In this document: positions 23,850-32,348 of the stretch, piece by piece
Layout: every line of letters starts with the position of its first letter
Position numbering within the stretch: the stretch's first letter is position 1
Origin: JAVDCA01 sp035293985
Lineage (GTDB): Bacteria; Pseudomonadota; Alphaproteobacteria; Rhizobiales; Xanthobacteraceae
Reading direction: 5' to 3'
Assembly (NCBI GenBank): GCA_035293985.1
Contig: DATGLS010000037.1
Span: 248,001 to 312,000, forward strand
DNA: 64,000 nucleotides
The notes under the pieces: generated by a model
Seen by the model: the letters and a program-made list of their open reading frames with translations, nothing else
Told to the model about the DNA's origin: nothing
Database searches by the model: none
Program-made: the position numbers and the translations under genes

Positions 23850-26147
23850 ATGACTTATATCGGCCGCTCCGTTCCGCGCCTCGAGGATGGCCCGCTGGTG
23901 GTCGGCCGCGGCCGTTTCGCCGCCGACATGGCGTTCCCCGACATGCTGCACATGCGGATCGTGCGGTCCGCGCATGCGCATGGCCGCATCGTCGCGATCG
24001 ATGCGGCCGCGGCACGCGCGCTGCCCGGCGTCGCCGCGGTGTGGACCTTCGCGGATGTCGCCGAAATTCCGCCGATCGACTTCCGCCTGACGCGGATCGA
24101 GGGCCTCGCGCCCTATCGGCAGACGATTCTGGCAAACCAGAAGGTCCGTTATGTCGGGGATCCGGTGGCCGCGATCTTCGCCAACGATCCTTACGTCGCC
24201 GAGGATGCGGCTGATCTCGTCGCCGTCGAGATCGAGGTCCTGCCCGCCGTCCTCGACGCCGCCGCGCCCCCCGGCGAATTCGAGCCCGGCCGCTCGACCG
24301 AGGCGGCGATCGTCGAGAAGTCCTACGGCGAGCTCGCGCCCGCTTTCGCGGCCGCCCATGCAGTGGTCGAGCTCGACCTTGCGATCGGCCGCCACTCCGG
24401 GGTGCCGATCGAGACGCGTGGCCTGATCGCGCGCCACGATCGGGCGAACGACGTGCTCGAGCTGCATGGCGCCGCCAAGGTGCCGCACTGGAATCGGGAC
24501 AGCATCGCGCGCATGCTCGGCCGCCCGCCCTCGCGCGTCCACCTCTACGAGGGCCATGTCGGCGGCGGCTTCGGCATTCGCGGCGAGCTCTACCCCGAGG
24601 ACGTGCTCGCCTGTCTCGCCGCGATCCGGCTCGGCCGCCCGGTCAAATGGATCGAGGACCGGCGCGAGCACCTGACCGCCGCCAACCACTCGCGCGAGCA
24701 GCGCCACAAGGTCCGCGCCGCGGTCGACGCGCAGGGCGGCATCCTGGCGATCGACGACGAGTTCTTCCACGACCAGGGCGGCTACGTGCGCACCCATGCC
24801 GCGACGGTCCCGGATCTCGCTGCCGCCATGCTGCCCGGCCCCTACCGCGTTCCGGCCTACCGGGCGGTCGGCCACGTGCGGCTGACCAACAAGACGCCGG
24901 GCGGGACCTATCGGTCGCCCGGCCGTTACGAGAGCACGTTCGTGCGCGAGCGGCTGATGGATGCGATCGCGGCGCGCCTCGGCATCGATCGCATCGCGGT
25001 GCGCCGTCGCAACCTCATCGGCAAGGCAGAGATGCCCTACCGTCGCCCGCTCGGCACGCTCGGCACCGAGATCGTGCTCGACTCCGGCGACTATGCGGGC
25101 CTGCTCGACAAGGCGATGGCCGCGGTCGAGTGGCGCGAGCTGCAAGCCGCGCTGGAGCGTCGTCGCGCCGCCGGCGAATGCGTCGGGGTAGGTCTGGCGC
25201 TGTTCGTCGAGAAAAGCGGTCTCGGTCCGTTCGACGGCGTGCGGGTCGTGGTCGATGCGTCGGGCGCCGTCGAGGTCGTCACCGGCGCCGCCTCGCTCGG
25301 CCAGGGCATCGAAACGGTCGTTGCGCAGATCTGCGCCGAGACCCTCGGCGTCGACTACGTCCGCGTACGAGTGGTGCACGGCCAGACCGATCGCATCGCG
25401 TTCGGCATGGGAGCTTTTGCCTCGCGCGCAACCGTCATGACCGGCGAGGCGACGCGCCTTGCCGCCGTCGAGGTCCGCGCCCGGGCGATCGAGATCGCGG
25501 CCGAGCTGCTGCAGCAGCCGGCCGATGCGCTCGACATCGTCGACGGCACGGTCGTGTGCGCGGGCGGCGCCGGCGGGCCCTCGATGCCGCTCGGCGAGGT
25601 CGCACGCGCGCTCGAGCCGGCGTCGCGGCTGCGCGGCTCCCGCACGCCCGGGCTCGCGGCCGACGGCTGGTTCTACACCGATCACATGAACTATCCGTAT
25701 GGCGTGCACGTCGCCGTCGCGCGGGTCGATCGCGAGACCGGGGGCGTTACGATCGAACGCTATCTCGCCGCCTATGACGTCGGCCGCGCCGTGAACCCCA
25801 TGCTGATCGAAGGTCAGATCGCCGGCGGCATCGCGCAGGGGCTCGGCGGCGCGCTGCTCGAGGAATTCGTCTACGACGCACACGGCCAGCCTTTGTCGGC
25901 GAGCTTCGCCGACTACCTGATGCCGACCGCACGCGAGGTGCCGCGGCTCGATGTGGTGATCGCCGAGGACGCGCCGAGCCCGCTCAACCCGCTCGGCCTC
26001 AAGGGCGCCGGCGAGGGCGGCAGCAACGCGGTCGGCGCCGCGGTCGCGGCCGCGATCGACGATGCGATCGGCATGCCCGGCGCGGTCACGCGCCTGCCGG
26101 TGACGCCGCAGCGGCTGCGGGAAATCCTGCGGCGCGGCGCAGCCTGA
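23850..26147 (+). CDS. Xanthine dehydrogenase-family molybdopterin-binding subunit, second of two
   Basis: A 765-residue paralogue of the preceding subunit with the same domain order: YIGRSVPRLEDGPLVVGRG, the KVRYVGDPVAAI segment, GHVGGGFGIRGELYPED (moco loop), GGTYRSPGRYEST, ASLGQGIETV and GAGEGGSNAVGAAVAA with the catalytic Glu. It begins 10 bp after the first subunit, so both are one operon. The two are too different to be a recent duplication. A heteromeric enzyme or two activities sharing distant electron-transfer subunits are both possible. The gene ends immediately before the convergent SDR gene; the stop codons are adjacent. Confidence 0.9.
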   Translation: MTYIGRSVPRLEDGPLVVGRGRFAADMAFPDMLHMRIVRSAHAHGRIVAIDAAAARALPGVAAVWTFADVAEIPPIDFRLTRIEGLAPYRQTILANQKVRYVGDPVAAIFANDPYVAEDAADLVAVEIEVLPAVLDAAAPPGEFEPGRSTEAAIVEKSYGELAPAFAAAHAVVELDLAIGRHSGVPIETRGLIARHDRANDVLELHGAAKVPHWNRDSIARMLGRPPSRVHLYEGHVGGGFGIRGELYPEDVLACLAAIRLGRPVKWIEDRREHLTAANHSREQRHKVRAAVDAQGGILAIDDEFFHDQGGYVRTHAATVPDLAAAMLPGPYRVPAYRAVGHVRLTNKTPGGTYRSPGRYESTFVRERLMDAIAARLGIDRIAVRRRNLIGKAEMPYRRPLGTLGTEIVLDSGDYAGLLDKAMAAVEWRELQAALERRRAAGECVGVGLALFVEKSGLGPFDGVRVVVDASGAVEVVTGAASLGQGIETVVAQICAETLGVDYVRVRVVHGQTDRIAFGMGAFASRATVMTGEATRLAAVEVRARAIEIAAELLQQPADALDIVDGTVVCAGGAGGPSMPLGEVARALEPASRLRGSRTPGLAADGWFYTDHMNYPYGVHVAVARVDRETGGVTIERYLAAYDVGRAVNPMLIEGQIAGGIAQGLGGALLEEFVYDAHGQPLSASFADYLMPTAREVPRLDVVIAEDAPSPLNPLGLKGAGEGGSNAVGAAVAAAIDDAIGMPGAVTRLPVTPQRLREILRRGAA

Positions 26148-26960
26148 TCATATGCGGTCGCGCAGGCGGTCCATCAGCGCCTTCTCCTGTCCGCCGTCGA
26201 TCTCGATCATGGTGCCGTTCACCATGTGCATCAGCGGCGATGCCAGCATGGCGACCAGGTTGGCGCACTCCTCGACCTCGGCGATGCGGCCGAGCGGGAT
26301 CGCCGCCGGGGCGAGCTTGTCCGCCTCCTCGTAGGGCAGCTTCATGTCGCGCGACATGGCGGCGACGAGGCCGGCCCAGCGCTCGGTGCGCACCGGGCCG
26401 GGATTGACGGCACAGAAGCTGATGTTGTGCTTGCCGTACTGTCCGGCGAGCGCCTTGGTCAGGTTTTGCCCGGCCGCATTCGCGGCTCCCGGCACGACCT
26501 CCCAATACGAGGGCTTGACGCCGTCGTTGCCGATGAGGTTGACGACCCGCCCGCCGCCTTGCCGCACCATGATCGGCAGCACGTAACGCAGGCAGCGCAC
26601 ATAGCCCATGAACTTGAGCTGGAGGCCCTGTAGCCATGCCTCCTCGGACAGGGTCTCGATCACGCCGCCGGCGGCGGAGCCGGCGTTGTTGACCATGATG
26701 TCGACACGCCCGAGGCTCTTGTGCCCCTGCTCGACGAAGTTCTTCGCGTCGGCGTCCTTGGTGAGATCGGCCGCAATGGCGAAGATCTTGCGCCCCGTCT
26801 CCTTGGCGATCTCGGCGGCCGCGGCCTCGAGCACGTCCTCGCGCCGTGCGCAGATCGCCACATCGACACCCTCCTTCGCCAGCGCGCGCGCAATTCCCTT
26901 GCCGATGCCCTCGCTGCCGCCGGTCACCAGCGCGGTCTTGCCTGTGAGCTGAAGGTCCAT
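26148..26960 (-). CDS. SDR family protein lacking the catalytic Ser/Tyr/Lys
   Basis: A 270-residue short-chain dehydrogenase-like protein. The cofactor motif TGGSEGIG (residues about 13-20), the NNAG motif and the C-terminal NGTMIEIDGGQ are intact. The active site is not: the Ser position is LIGNDG, and where YxxxK is expected the chain reads PGAANAAGQNLTKAL, aligning Pro with Tyr and Asn with Lys. This pattern is shared with the SDR at 29405-30193, so it looks like a subfamily rather than damage. ATG at 26960. It follows the MDR reductase gene by 32 bp on the same strand and is probably co-transcribed. Reaction unknown. Confidence 0.82.
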   Translation of the reverse strand: MDLQLTGKTALVTGGSEGIGKGIARALAKEGVDVAICARREDVLEAAAAEIAKETGRKIFAIAADLTKDADAKNFVEQGHKSLGRVDIMVNNAGSAAGGVIETLSEEAWLQGLQLKFMGYVRCLRYVLPIMVRQGGGRVVNLIGNDGVKPSYWEVVPGAANAAGQNLTKALAGQYGKHNISFCAVNPGPVRTERWAGLVAAMSRDMKLPYEEADKLAPAAIPLGRIAEVEECANLVAMLASPLMHMVNGTMIEIDGGQEKALMDRLRDRI

Positions 26961-26992
26961 GTCTGGCTCCCCTGTGGTTGGCCGCAAGCGTA

Positions 26993-28021
26993 TCACGGTC
27001 GCACGGCGACGCGGATCAATGTCTTGCCGAAGTTCTTGCCCTCGAGCATGCCGAGGAAGGTCGCGGGCGCGTTCTCGAAGCCGTCGGTGATGTCCTCGCG
27101 GTAGCGGATCTCGCCCGATTTGATGCCGGCCGCGACCGTCTGCAGGAAGGTCGCGAAATGCTCGGCGGCGAACTCGTAGTTGATGAAGCCGCGCAGCATG
27201 AGACTCTTGCTCAGCACCTCGCGCATGGTCGCGGGCAGGAGGTTCGGCCCGGGCGCGTCGGCCGCGTTGTACTGCGCGATCAGCCCGCACACCGGCACGC
27301 GGGCGAAGCGGTTGAGCAGCGGCAGCACCGCCTGCCACACGGCGCCGCCGACGTTCTCGAAATAGACGTCGATCCCCTTCGGGCAGGCGGCCGCGAGCTG
27401 CTGGGGAAAGTTCGGCGCGCGGTGGTCGATCGCGGCGTCGAAGCGCAGCTCCTCTTTCACGTGGCGGCATTTGTCGGCACCGGCCGCGATCCCGACCGCG
27501 CGGGCGCCGGCCATTTTCGCCAGCTGCCCAACCAGCGAGCCGACCGGCCCGCTCGCCGCCGCGACGACGACGGTCTCGCCCGCCTTCGGCTTGCCGATGA
27601 CGTAGAGGCCTGAGTAGGCCGTGAAGCCCGGCATGCCGAGCACGCCGAGGCCAGTGGTGATCGGTGCGCGCTCCGGATCGAGCTTGCGCAGCCCGGTGCC
27701 ATCCGAAGCCGCATGGGTGCGCCAGCCCGTGGGCGCCAGCACGATGTCGCCGGCCTCGTAGTGCGGATTCTCCGAGGCCATGACCTCGCAGACGCTCTGG
27801 GCCGTCATCACCTCGCCGACCCCGACCGCCGGCGCGTAGGATTTCCGGTCGTCCATGCGCCCACGCATGTAGGGATCGAGCGAGAGATACAGCACGCGCA
27901 GCAGCAAGCCGCCGCGCGGCAGCGCCGGCATCGGCACCTCCTCGAGGCGGAAATTTTCCAGCGTCGGGCGCCCTTGCGGGCGAGCCGTCAAGACGATCTG
28001 CTTTGCCATCGCTGCACTCAT
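26993..28021 (-). CDS. NADP-dependent oxidoreductase, leukotriene B4/prostaglandin-reductase type (MDR)
   Basis: A 342-residue zinc-independent medium-chain reductase of the PTGR/curcumin-reductase group. Landmarks: LYLSLDPYMRGRMDD, GWRTHAAS, GLGVLGMPGFTAYSGL, the nucleotide-binding VVVAAASGPVGSLVGQLAK, AGADKCRHVKEELRFDAAID, and the DVYFENVGG signature. Members reduce alpha,beta-unsaturated ketones with NADPH. ATG at 28021 is chosen because AGGAG lies eight bases before it. First gene of a two-gene operon with the SDR-like protein downstream. It is divergent from the LVIVD gene with about 90 bp between. Confidence 0.9.
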   Translation of the reverse strand: MSAAMAKQIVLTARPQGRPTLENFRLEEVPMPALPRGGLLLRVLYLSLDPYMRGRMDDRKSYAPAVGVGEVMTAQSVCEVMASENPHYEAGDIVLAPTGWRTHAASDGTGLRKLDPERAPITTGLGVLGMPGFTAYSGLYVIGKPKAGETVVVAAASGPVGSLVGQLAKMAGARAVGIAAGADKCRHVKEELRFDAAIDHRAPNFPQQLAAACPKGIDVYFENVGGAVWQAVLPLLNRFARVPVCGLIAQYNAADAPGPNLLPATMREVLSKSLMLRGFINYEFAAEHFATFLQTVAAGIKSGEIRYREDITDGFENAPATFLGMLEGKNFGKTLIRVAVRP

Positions 28022-28113
28022 GCGGGGGTCTCCTGAAATGCGAGGTGCCAAGGCCGATAGGCTCGTGTAAACCACTTGCCGACTTGCAACCAACTCACGT
28101 GTAGAGGATCACA

Positions 28114-29295
28114 ATGGCCGCGCAATTTCCCGAGGAAAGCAAGGGTTTTCGCAAGATCGGCCATGATCCGTCCGCCGCCTGGGGCTGCGGCAGCCTCGTG
28201 CAGGTGCACAAGGGCTATGCCTATGTGGGCTCGGTCGGCACCTCGAGCGGCAACGCGCCCGAAGGCTTCACGGCGCACGACGTGCGCGATCCGAAGAACC
28301 CGAAGAAGGTGTACGAATTCCGCGCGCCGCCCGGCGTGCACTGCCACAAGCTGCGCGTGGTCGGCGACCACATCCTGTGGGTCAATTCCGAGCGGCTCGC
28401 CGGCGACCGCGGCCGCAACGCGCGGGCCGGCATCTTCATCTTCGACATCAGCAAGCCGGACCAGCCGAAGGAAGTCGGCTTCTACGACACGCCGGGCTCC
28501 GGCCCGCACCGCTTCGGCGTCGACAACAAGCGCCAGCTCGCCTTCCTGCCCAACGACGCGCCCGGCTGGAATAAACGGGTGATCTGGACGCTCGACGTGA
28601 AGAACCCGCTCAAGCCCGAGGTCGTCAGCATCTGGGGCCTGCCCTGGCAGAAGGCCGAAGGCGAGGGCGCCGGCGATGATCCGCATCCGCACGAGGAGGC
28701 GATCACGCTGCACGGCCCGCCGATGATCCGCGGCAACCGCATGTACGCGGCGTTCTGGGGCGGCGGTATCGCAATCATCGACTGCACCGACCTCACCAAG
28801 ATGGACCTCGTCGGCCACCTGCAATGGTCGCCGCCGTTCCCCGGCTCGACCCACACGGCGTGGCCGGTGGGCGAGCGGCCCTACCTCATCTGCACCGACG
28901 AGGCGCGCGCCAAGCAGAAATTCTGGGACGCCCAGTTCATGTGGGTGGTCGACATCCGCAAGGAGACGAATCCGATTCCGGTCGCCACGTTCTTTCCCGA
29001 GCGCGAGAAATACTTCGATCGCCCCGGCCGCTTCGGCGCCCACAACATCCTGGAGGACATCCGCAGCGACGGCCCGTGGGCGAACATCGTCTTCCTCACC
29101 TACTTCAACGCCGGCCTGCGCGCGGTCGACGTCAGCGATCCGCTGCGCCCGAAGGAGATCGGCTGCTTCGTGCCGGAGCTTTCCGGCGATCGTCAGGCCG
29201 TGCAGTCGAACGACATCGGTGTCGATGAGAATGGGCTGCTGTATCTGATCGATCGGGGCGGGGCGGGGATGCACATTCTCGAGTACACCGGCTGA
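28114..29295 (+). CDS. LVIVD-repeat beta-propeller protein
   Basis: A 393-residue protein of repeated beta-strand units of the LVIVD/choice-of-anchor propeller type. The repeats are seen as YVGSVG, FTAHDVRDPKNPKKV, GIFIFDISKPDQPKEV, VIWTLDVKNPLKPEVV, IAIIDCTDLTKMDLVG and LRAVDVSDPLRPKEIG, each with the D-x-x-x-P pattern. His-rich DDPHPHEEAITLHG and FGAHNILED might bind a metal. No signal peptide is visible, unusual for this often secreted family. The function of such proteins is generally unknown. Single-gene unit followed by a family B repeat. Confidence 0.8.
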   Translation: MAAQFPEESKGFRKIGHDPSAAWGCGSLVQVHKGYAYVGSVGTSSGNAPEGFTAHDVRDPKNPKKVYEFRAPPGVHCHKLRVVGDHILWVNSERLAGDRGRNARAGIFIFDISKPDQPKEVGFYDTPGSGPHRFGVDNKRQLAFLPNDAPGWNKRVIWTLDVKNPLKPEVVSIWGLPWQKAEGEGAGDDPHPHEEAITLHGPPMIRGNRMYAAFWGGGIAIIDCTDLTKMDLVGHLQWSPPFPGSTHTAWPVGERPYLICTDEARAKQKFWDAQFMWVVDIRKETNPIPVATFFPEREKYFDRPGRFGAHNILEDIRSDGPWANIVFLTYFNAGLRAVDVSDPLRPKEIGCFVPELSGDRQAVQSNDIGVDENGLLYLIDRGGAGMHILEYTG

Positions 29296-29301
29296 CGCAT
29301 T

Positions 29302-29382
29302 CGTCGTGGCCGGGCTTGTCCCGGCGATCCACGTCTTTGCCGGCGCAGGAAGACGTGGATGCCCCGTTCGCGGGCATGACGG
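29302..29382. repeat. Dispersed palindromic repeat, family B copy 2
   Basis: Nearly the same as 21328-21405: GTGGCCGGGCTTGTCCCGGC, CATCCACG-like ATCCACGTCTT, AAGACGTGGATGCC, TTCGCGGGCATGACGG. The AAGACGTGGAT/ATCCACGTCTT arms form an 11-bp stem. Confidence 0.75.
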
Positions 29383-29404
29383 GAATGATTTGCGGAGGAA
29401 AAAC

Positions 29405-30193
29405 TTGGATCTCGGCCTCAAGGACCGCGTCGCCATCGTCACGGGCGCAAGCCGCGGCATCGGCCGCGCTTGCGCGGCGGAGCTGCTCGCCGAGGGCGCC
29501 CACGTGGTCGTGGCAAGCAAGGATCCCAAACGCAATGCCGAGGCCTGCCGCGCGCTCGGCGCCAAGGGCAGCGGCCGGGTGCTCGGCATCCCGGTCGACA
29601 TCGAAAGCGACGACTCGATCCGCCTCATGGTCGAGCGCACACTCGCCGAGCTCGGCCGGCTCGACATCCTCGTCAACAATGCGGCGCTGGTGAGCCCGGG
29701 CGATCTCTTCACGCTCTCCGATGCCGACTGGGGAAAGAGCTTCGACAAGAAGCTCAACGGCTTCGCCCGCTGCATGCGCCACGCGATCCCGCCGATGCGG
29801 GCGCGCAAATGGGGGCGCATCGTCAACGTCACCGGCAATGCGGGCCGTGAGCCGCAGCCGCGCGCGGTCGCGACCGGCATGAACAATGCGGCGATTCTCA
29901 ATCTCACCAAGGCGATGGCGAACGAGCTCGCCAAGGACGGCATCCTGCTCAATGCCGTGAGCCCGGCCGGGACACTGACCGAGCGGGTCGAGGAGCGGAT
30001 CCGCAAGGAGGCGGCCGACGCCGGCAAGTCGGAGGCGGAGGTGCTGCATGCGCGCGGCGCGCGGCTGCCGCTCGGGCGGCTCGCCGACCCGGCAGAGGTC
30101 GCCGCGGTGGTTGCGTTCCTCTGCTCCGAGCGCGCGAGCTACGTGCTCGGCTGCGCCTGGCAGGTCGACGGCGGCGCCATGGCGGCGATTTGA
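29405..30193 (+). CDS. SDR family protein lacking the catalytic Ser/Tyr/Lys (TTG start)
   Basis: A 262-residue SDR. TGASRGIG near residue 13 and NNAALVSPG in the middle are normal, but the catalytic region reads NVTGNAG (no Ser) and ATGMNNAAILNLTKAMA, aligning Thr with Tyr and Asn with Lys. The C-terminal end GCAWQVDGG is typical. The start is taken as TTG at 29405, because GGAGGAA lies at 29394-29400 and the protein then begins LDLGLKDRVAIVTG as the family does. Upstream codons are repeat sequence. It shares the GN-x-G and N-A-A pattern with 26148-26960. Activity unknown, probably a 3-ketoacyl-like or non-canonical reductase. Confidence 0.82.
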   Translation: MDLGLKDRVAIVTGASRGIGRACAAELLAEGAHVVVASKDPKRNAEACRALGAKGSGRVLGIPVDIESDDSIRLMVERTLAELGRLDILVNNAALVSPGDLFTLSDADWGKSFDKKLNGFARCMRHAIPPMRARKWGRIVNVTGNAGREPQPRAVATGMNNAAILNLTKAMANELAKDGILLNAVSPAGTLTERVEERIRKEAADAGKSEAEVLHARGARLPLGRLADPAEVAAVVAFLCSERASYVLGCAWQVDGGAMAAI

Positions 30194-30203
30194 GCCGTCG
30201 GGC

Positions 30204-30337
30204 GGGCAAAGGCGGCCGAAGTGCCTGTGTTGCGGCACCGTGCCAGACCCGCCGTGCCCACGTGTGAACAGCGTTCGCGTGGGCACGGCGAGTCTGCCGG
30301 CACGCCGTGAGCCGAGAGAGCTCGGCCGCCTTTGCCC
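30204..30337. repeat. Nested palindrome, family C copy 2
   Basis: Outer perfect arms of 16 bp (GGGCAAAGGCGGCCGA at 30204-30219, TCGGCCGCCTTTGCCC at 30322-30337). Inner perfect arms of 13 bp (CGCCGTGCCCACG at 30250-30262, CGTGGGCACGGCG at 30278-30290). Could fold into a long cruciform. The outer arms share GGGCAAAGG/CCTTTGCCC with 18191-18247. Confidence 0.75.
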
Positions 30338-30435
30338 ACCCTGCGATTTCGTCGCCAATTCGAAAGCAAGGGTCGGAGTGCGGCGCGCCGCCGTTGGGTC
30401 CACATGCTGAACCAGCAACGGAAAGGTTCAGCACC

Positions 30436-31662
30436 ATGCACGCCAATATCGGAACCCAGCTCTCATCCACCTTCAAGCGCCTCGCCTGGTCCAACCTCGC
30501 GGCGCAATCGGCGGAGCAGATCGGGCTCGCCGCGACGCCGATCGTCGCGGTGATCGCGCTCGGCTCCGGCACTGCCGAGATCGGCGTCCTGCAGACCGCG
30601 CAGACATTGCCGTTCGTGCTGTTCGCGATTCCGGCCGGCCTGCTCGCCGACCGGCTGTCGCGCCGCACCGTCATGGCGAGCGCCGAAGCCCTGCGGTCGC
30701 TATCCCTCGTCGCCGTGCTGGCGCTCGCCGCATCGGGCCTGCTCACCTGGCCGCTGCTCGCGGGGCTCGGCTTCGTCGGCGCCTGCGGAACGGTCGCGTT
30801 CAGCGTGGCGGCGCCTTCGCTGGTGCCCTCGCTGGTGTCACAGAGCGCACTTCCCGCCGCCAATGCGCGCATCGAGCTCGCTCGCACCGTCGCATTCGCG
30901 GGCGGTCCGGCGCTGGCGGGCGCGCTGGTCGGCTGGGTCGGCGGTCCGCCCGCCTTCGGCTTTGCGGCCGCGCTGTCCGTCGTCGCAGTCGTCCTTCTCG
31001 CCGGTGTGCGCGAGCCGCCGCGACAGGCGCCGCCGTCGCGCCATCCGCTCGCCGACATCCGCGAGGGCGCGGCCTTCCTGTTTCGCCACCCGCTGCTGCG
31101 GCCGGTGTTCGTGACGCAATTCGTCTTCAACACGGCGTTCTTCGTGCTTCAGGCCGTGTTCGTGCCTTACGCGGTGCGCCGCCTCGGGCTCTCCGCGACC
31201 GGTGTCGGCGTGACGCTCGCGAGCTACGGCATCGGAATGGTCATCGGCGCGCTGATCGCCAACCGGGTCATGCAGCGGCTGCCCCTCGGCATCGTCATCG
31301 CGACCGGGCCGGTCGCCGGGCTCCTCGCCTCGGTCGTGATGGTGGCGACGATCTGGGTGCCGTCGGCGCTGCTCGCCGGCGCGAGCTTCTTCCTGATGGG
31401 CGCAGGTCCGATCATCTGGGTGATCAGCACCACCACGCTGCGCCAGACCGTCACGCCGGATCATCTGCTCGGCCGCGTCTCGGCGCTCAACATCGTGGCC
31501 TATGGCGCCCGGCCGATCGGCGCCGCGATCGGCGCGGCGGTCGGCGGGCTCTATGGCGCCGAAGCCTGCCTCGTGGTGGCGAGCCTCGGCTTCCTCATCC
31601 AGGCGGCGACGATCCTGATCTCGCCGGTTGTTCGGCTCGAGCGCCAACCCGAGATGGGCTGA
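30436..31662 (+). CDS. MFS transporter (EntS/MFS_3-type exporter)
   Basis: A 408-residue major facilitator with about twelve helices. The loop 2-3 signature is AGLLADRLSRRTVM (G-x-x-x-D-R-x-x-R-R), and the second half contains GVTLASYGIGMVIGALIANR, the loop region VMQRLPLG and DHLLGRVSALNIVAYGARPIGA, the last being typical of the EntS-like MFS_3 group that exports siderophores, macrolides or other hydrophobic compounds. ATG at 30436 with AGGTTCAGC upstream. No regulator or biosynthetic neighbour identifies the substrate. It converges with udgX. Confidence 0.85.
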   Translation: MHANIGTQLSSTFKRLAWSNLAAQSAEQIGLAATPIVAVIALGSGTAEIGVLQTAQTLPFVLFAIPAGLLADRLSRRTVMASAEALRSLSLVAVLALAASGLLTWPLLAGLGFVGACGTVAFSVAAPSLVPSLVSQSALPAANARIELARTVAFAGGPALAGALVGWVGGPPAFGFAAALSVVAVVLLAGVREPPRQAPPSRHPLADIREGAAFLFRHPLLRPVFVTQFVFNTAFFVLQAVFVPYAVRRLGLSATGVGVTLASYGIGMVIGALIANRVMQRLPLGIVIATGPVAGLLASVVMVATIWVPSALLAGASFFLMGAGPIIWVISTTTLRQTVTPDHLLGRVSALNIVAYGARPIGAAIGAAVGGLYGAEACLVVASLGFLIQAATILISPVVRLERQPEMG

Positions 31663-31683
31663 TGGTGATCGTCGAGCTGCTCG

Positions 31684-32292
31684 CTATGCGGCGAGCAGCT
31701 TGGCGCACCGGCGCAGGTCGGCGACGAAGCCTTCGTACTCGCGCTCCTTCGACTCGTCGTCCTGCAGACGCAGCAAATAGGAAGGATGGATCGTAACAAT
31801 GACGCGGCTGTCGTTCGCGCCGTCCAGCACCTCGCCGCGTACTGAAGAAATCGTCACCGAGCGCCCGAGCACGCCGCGCGCGGCGGTCGCGCCCAAGGCG
31901 ACGATCACGCGCGGCTTGATCAGGGCACGCTCGCGATCGAGCCACCAGCGGCAGGCGTCGACCTCGCCGGCGCTCGGCCGCTTGTGCAGCCGGCGCTTGC
32001 CGCGCGGCTCGAACTTGAAGTGCTTGACCGCGTTGGTGACGAACACCTGCTTGCGCTCGATCCCCGCATCGACGATCGCGCGATCGAGCACGCGGCCCGC
32101 CGGGCCGACGAAGGGATGGCCCTGGCGGTCCTCCTGATCGCCCGGCTGCTCGCCCACCAGCATCACGTGCGCGTGCTTCGGTCCCTCGCCCGGCACCACC
32201 TGCGTGGCATTGCGGTAGAGCGGGCAGCGCGTGCAGGCGGCTTCGGCCTCCCGCAGCGCCACAAGGCTGCTGATTTCCGCTATCATGGTCAT
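31684..32292 (-). CDS. udgX: UdgX family uracil-DNA glycosylase-like protein
   Basis: A 202-residue uracil-DNA glycosylase superfamily protein of the UdgX type. FeS-cluster cysteines begin at CTRCPLY. The active-site motif is GEQPGDQED. The C-terminal motif is HPSYLLR. The UdgX-specific loop is GKRRLHKRPS, matching the KRRIH loop whose His in the Mycobacterium smegmatis enzyme becomes covalently joined to the abasic site after uracil removal. Such proteins form a suicide complex with uracil-containing DNA and protect it. ATG at 32292 (MTMIAE). A hairpin at 32308-32333 separates it from the upstream MFS gene. Assignment is strong because the loop is diagnostic. Confidence 0.92.
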   Translation of the reverse strand: MTMIAEISSLVALREAEAACTRCPLYRNATQVVPGEGPKHAHVMLVGEQPGDQEDRQGHPFVGPAGRVLDRAIVDAGIERKQVFVTNAVKHFKFEPRGKRRLHKRPSAGEVDACRWWLDRERALIKPRVIVALGATAARGVLGRSVTISSVRGEVLDGANDSRVIVTIHPSYLLRLQDDESKEREYEGFVADLRRCAKLLAA

Positions 32293-32307
32293 AATCGGGC
32301 AATCTTG

Positions 32308-32333
32308 AGCCGCGTGGATTGTTCCACGCGGCT
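32308..32333 (-). terminator. Hairpin after the 32349-33545 transporter gene
   Basis: Perfect 11-bp stem AGCCGCGTGGA / TCCACGCGGCT with a four-base loop, 16 bases past the MFS stop codon on the minus strand. There is no strong T tract after it (CAAGATTG), so it may be a weak terminator or RNA-processing hairpin. It also lies in the leader of udgX. Confidence 0.45.
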
Positions 32334-32348
32334 TGTTCCACGCCCGGC

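Noticed and set aside
21506..26147. Aerobic CO dehydrogenase large subunit
   Set aside because: The CO-specific Cys-containing active-site loop is not seen (YRGVSRP and YRSPGRYES instead), and coxM/coxS are absent.
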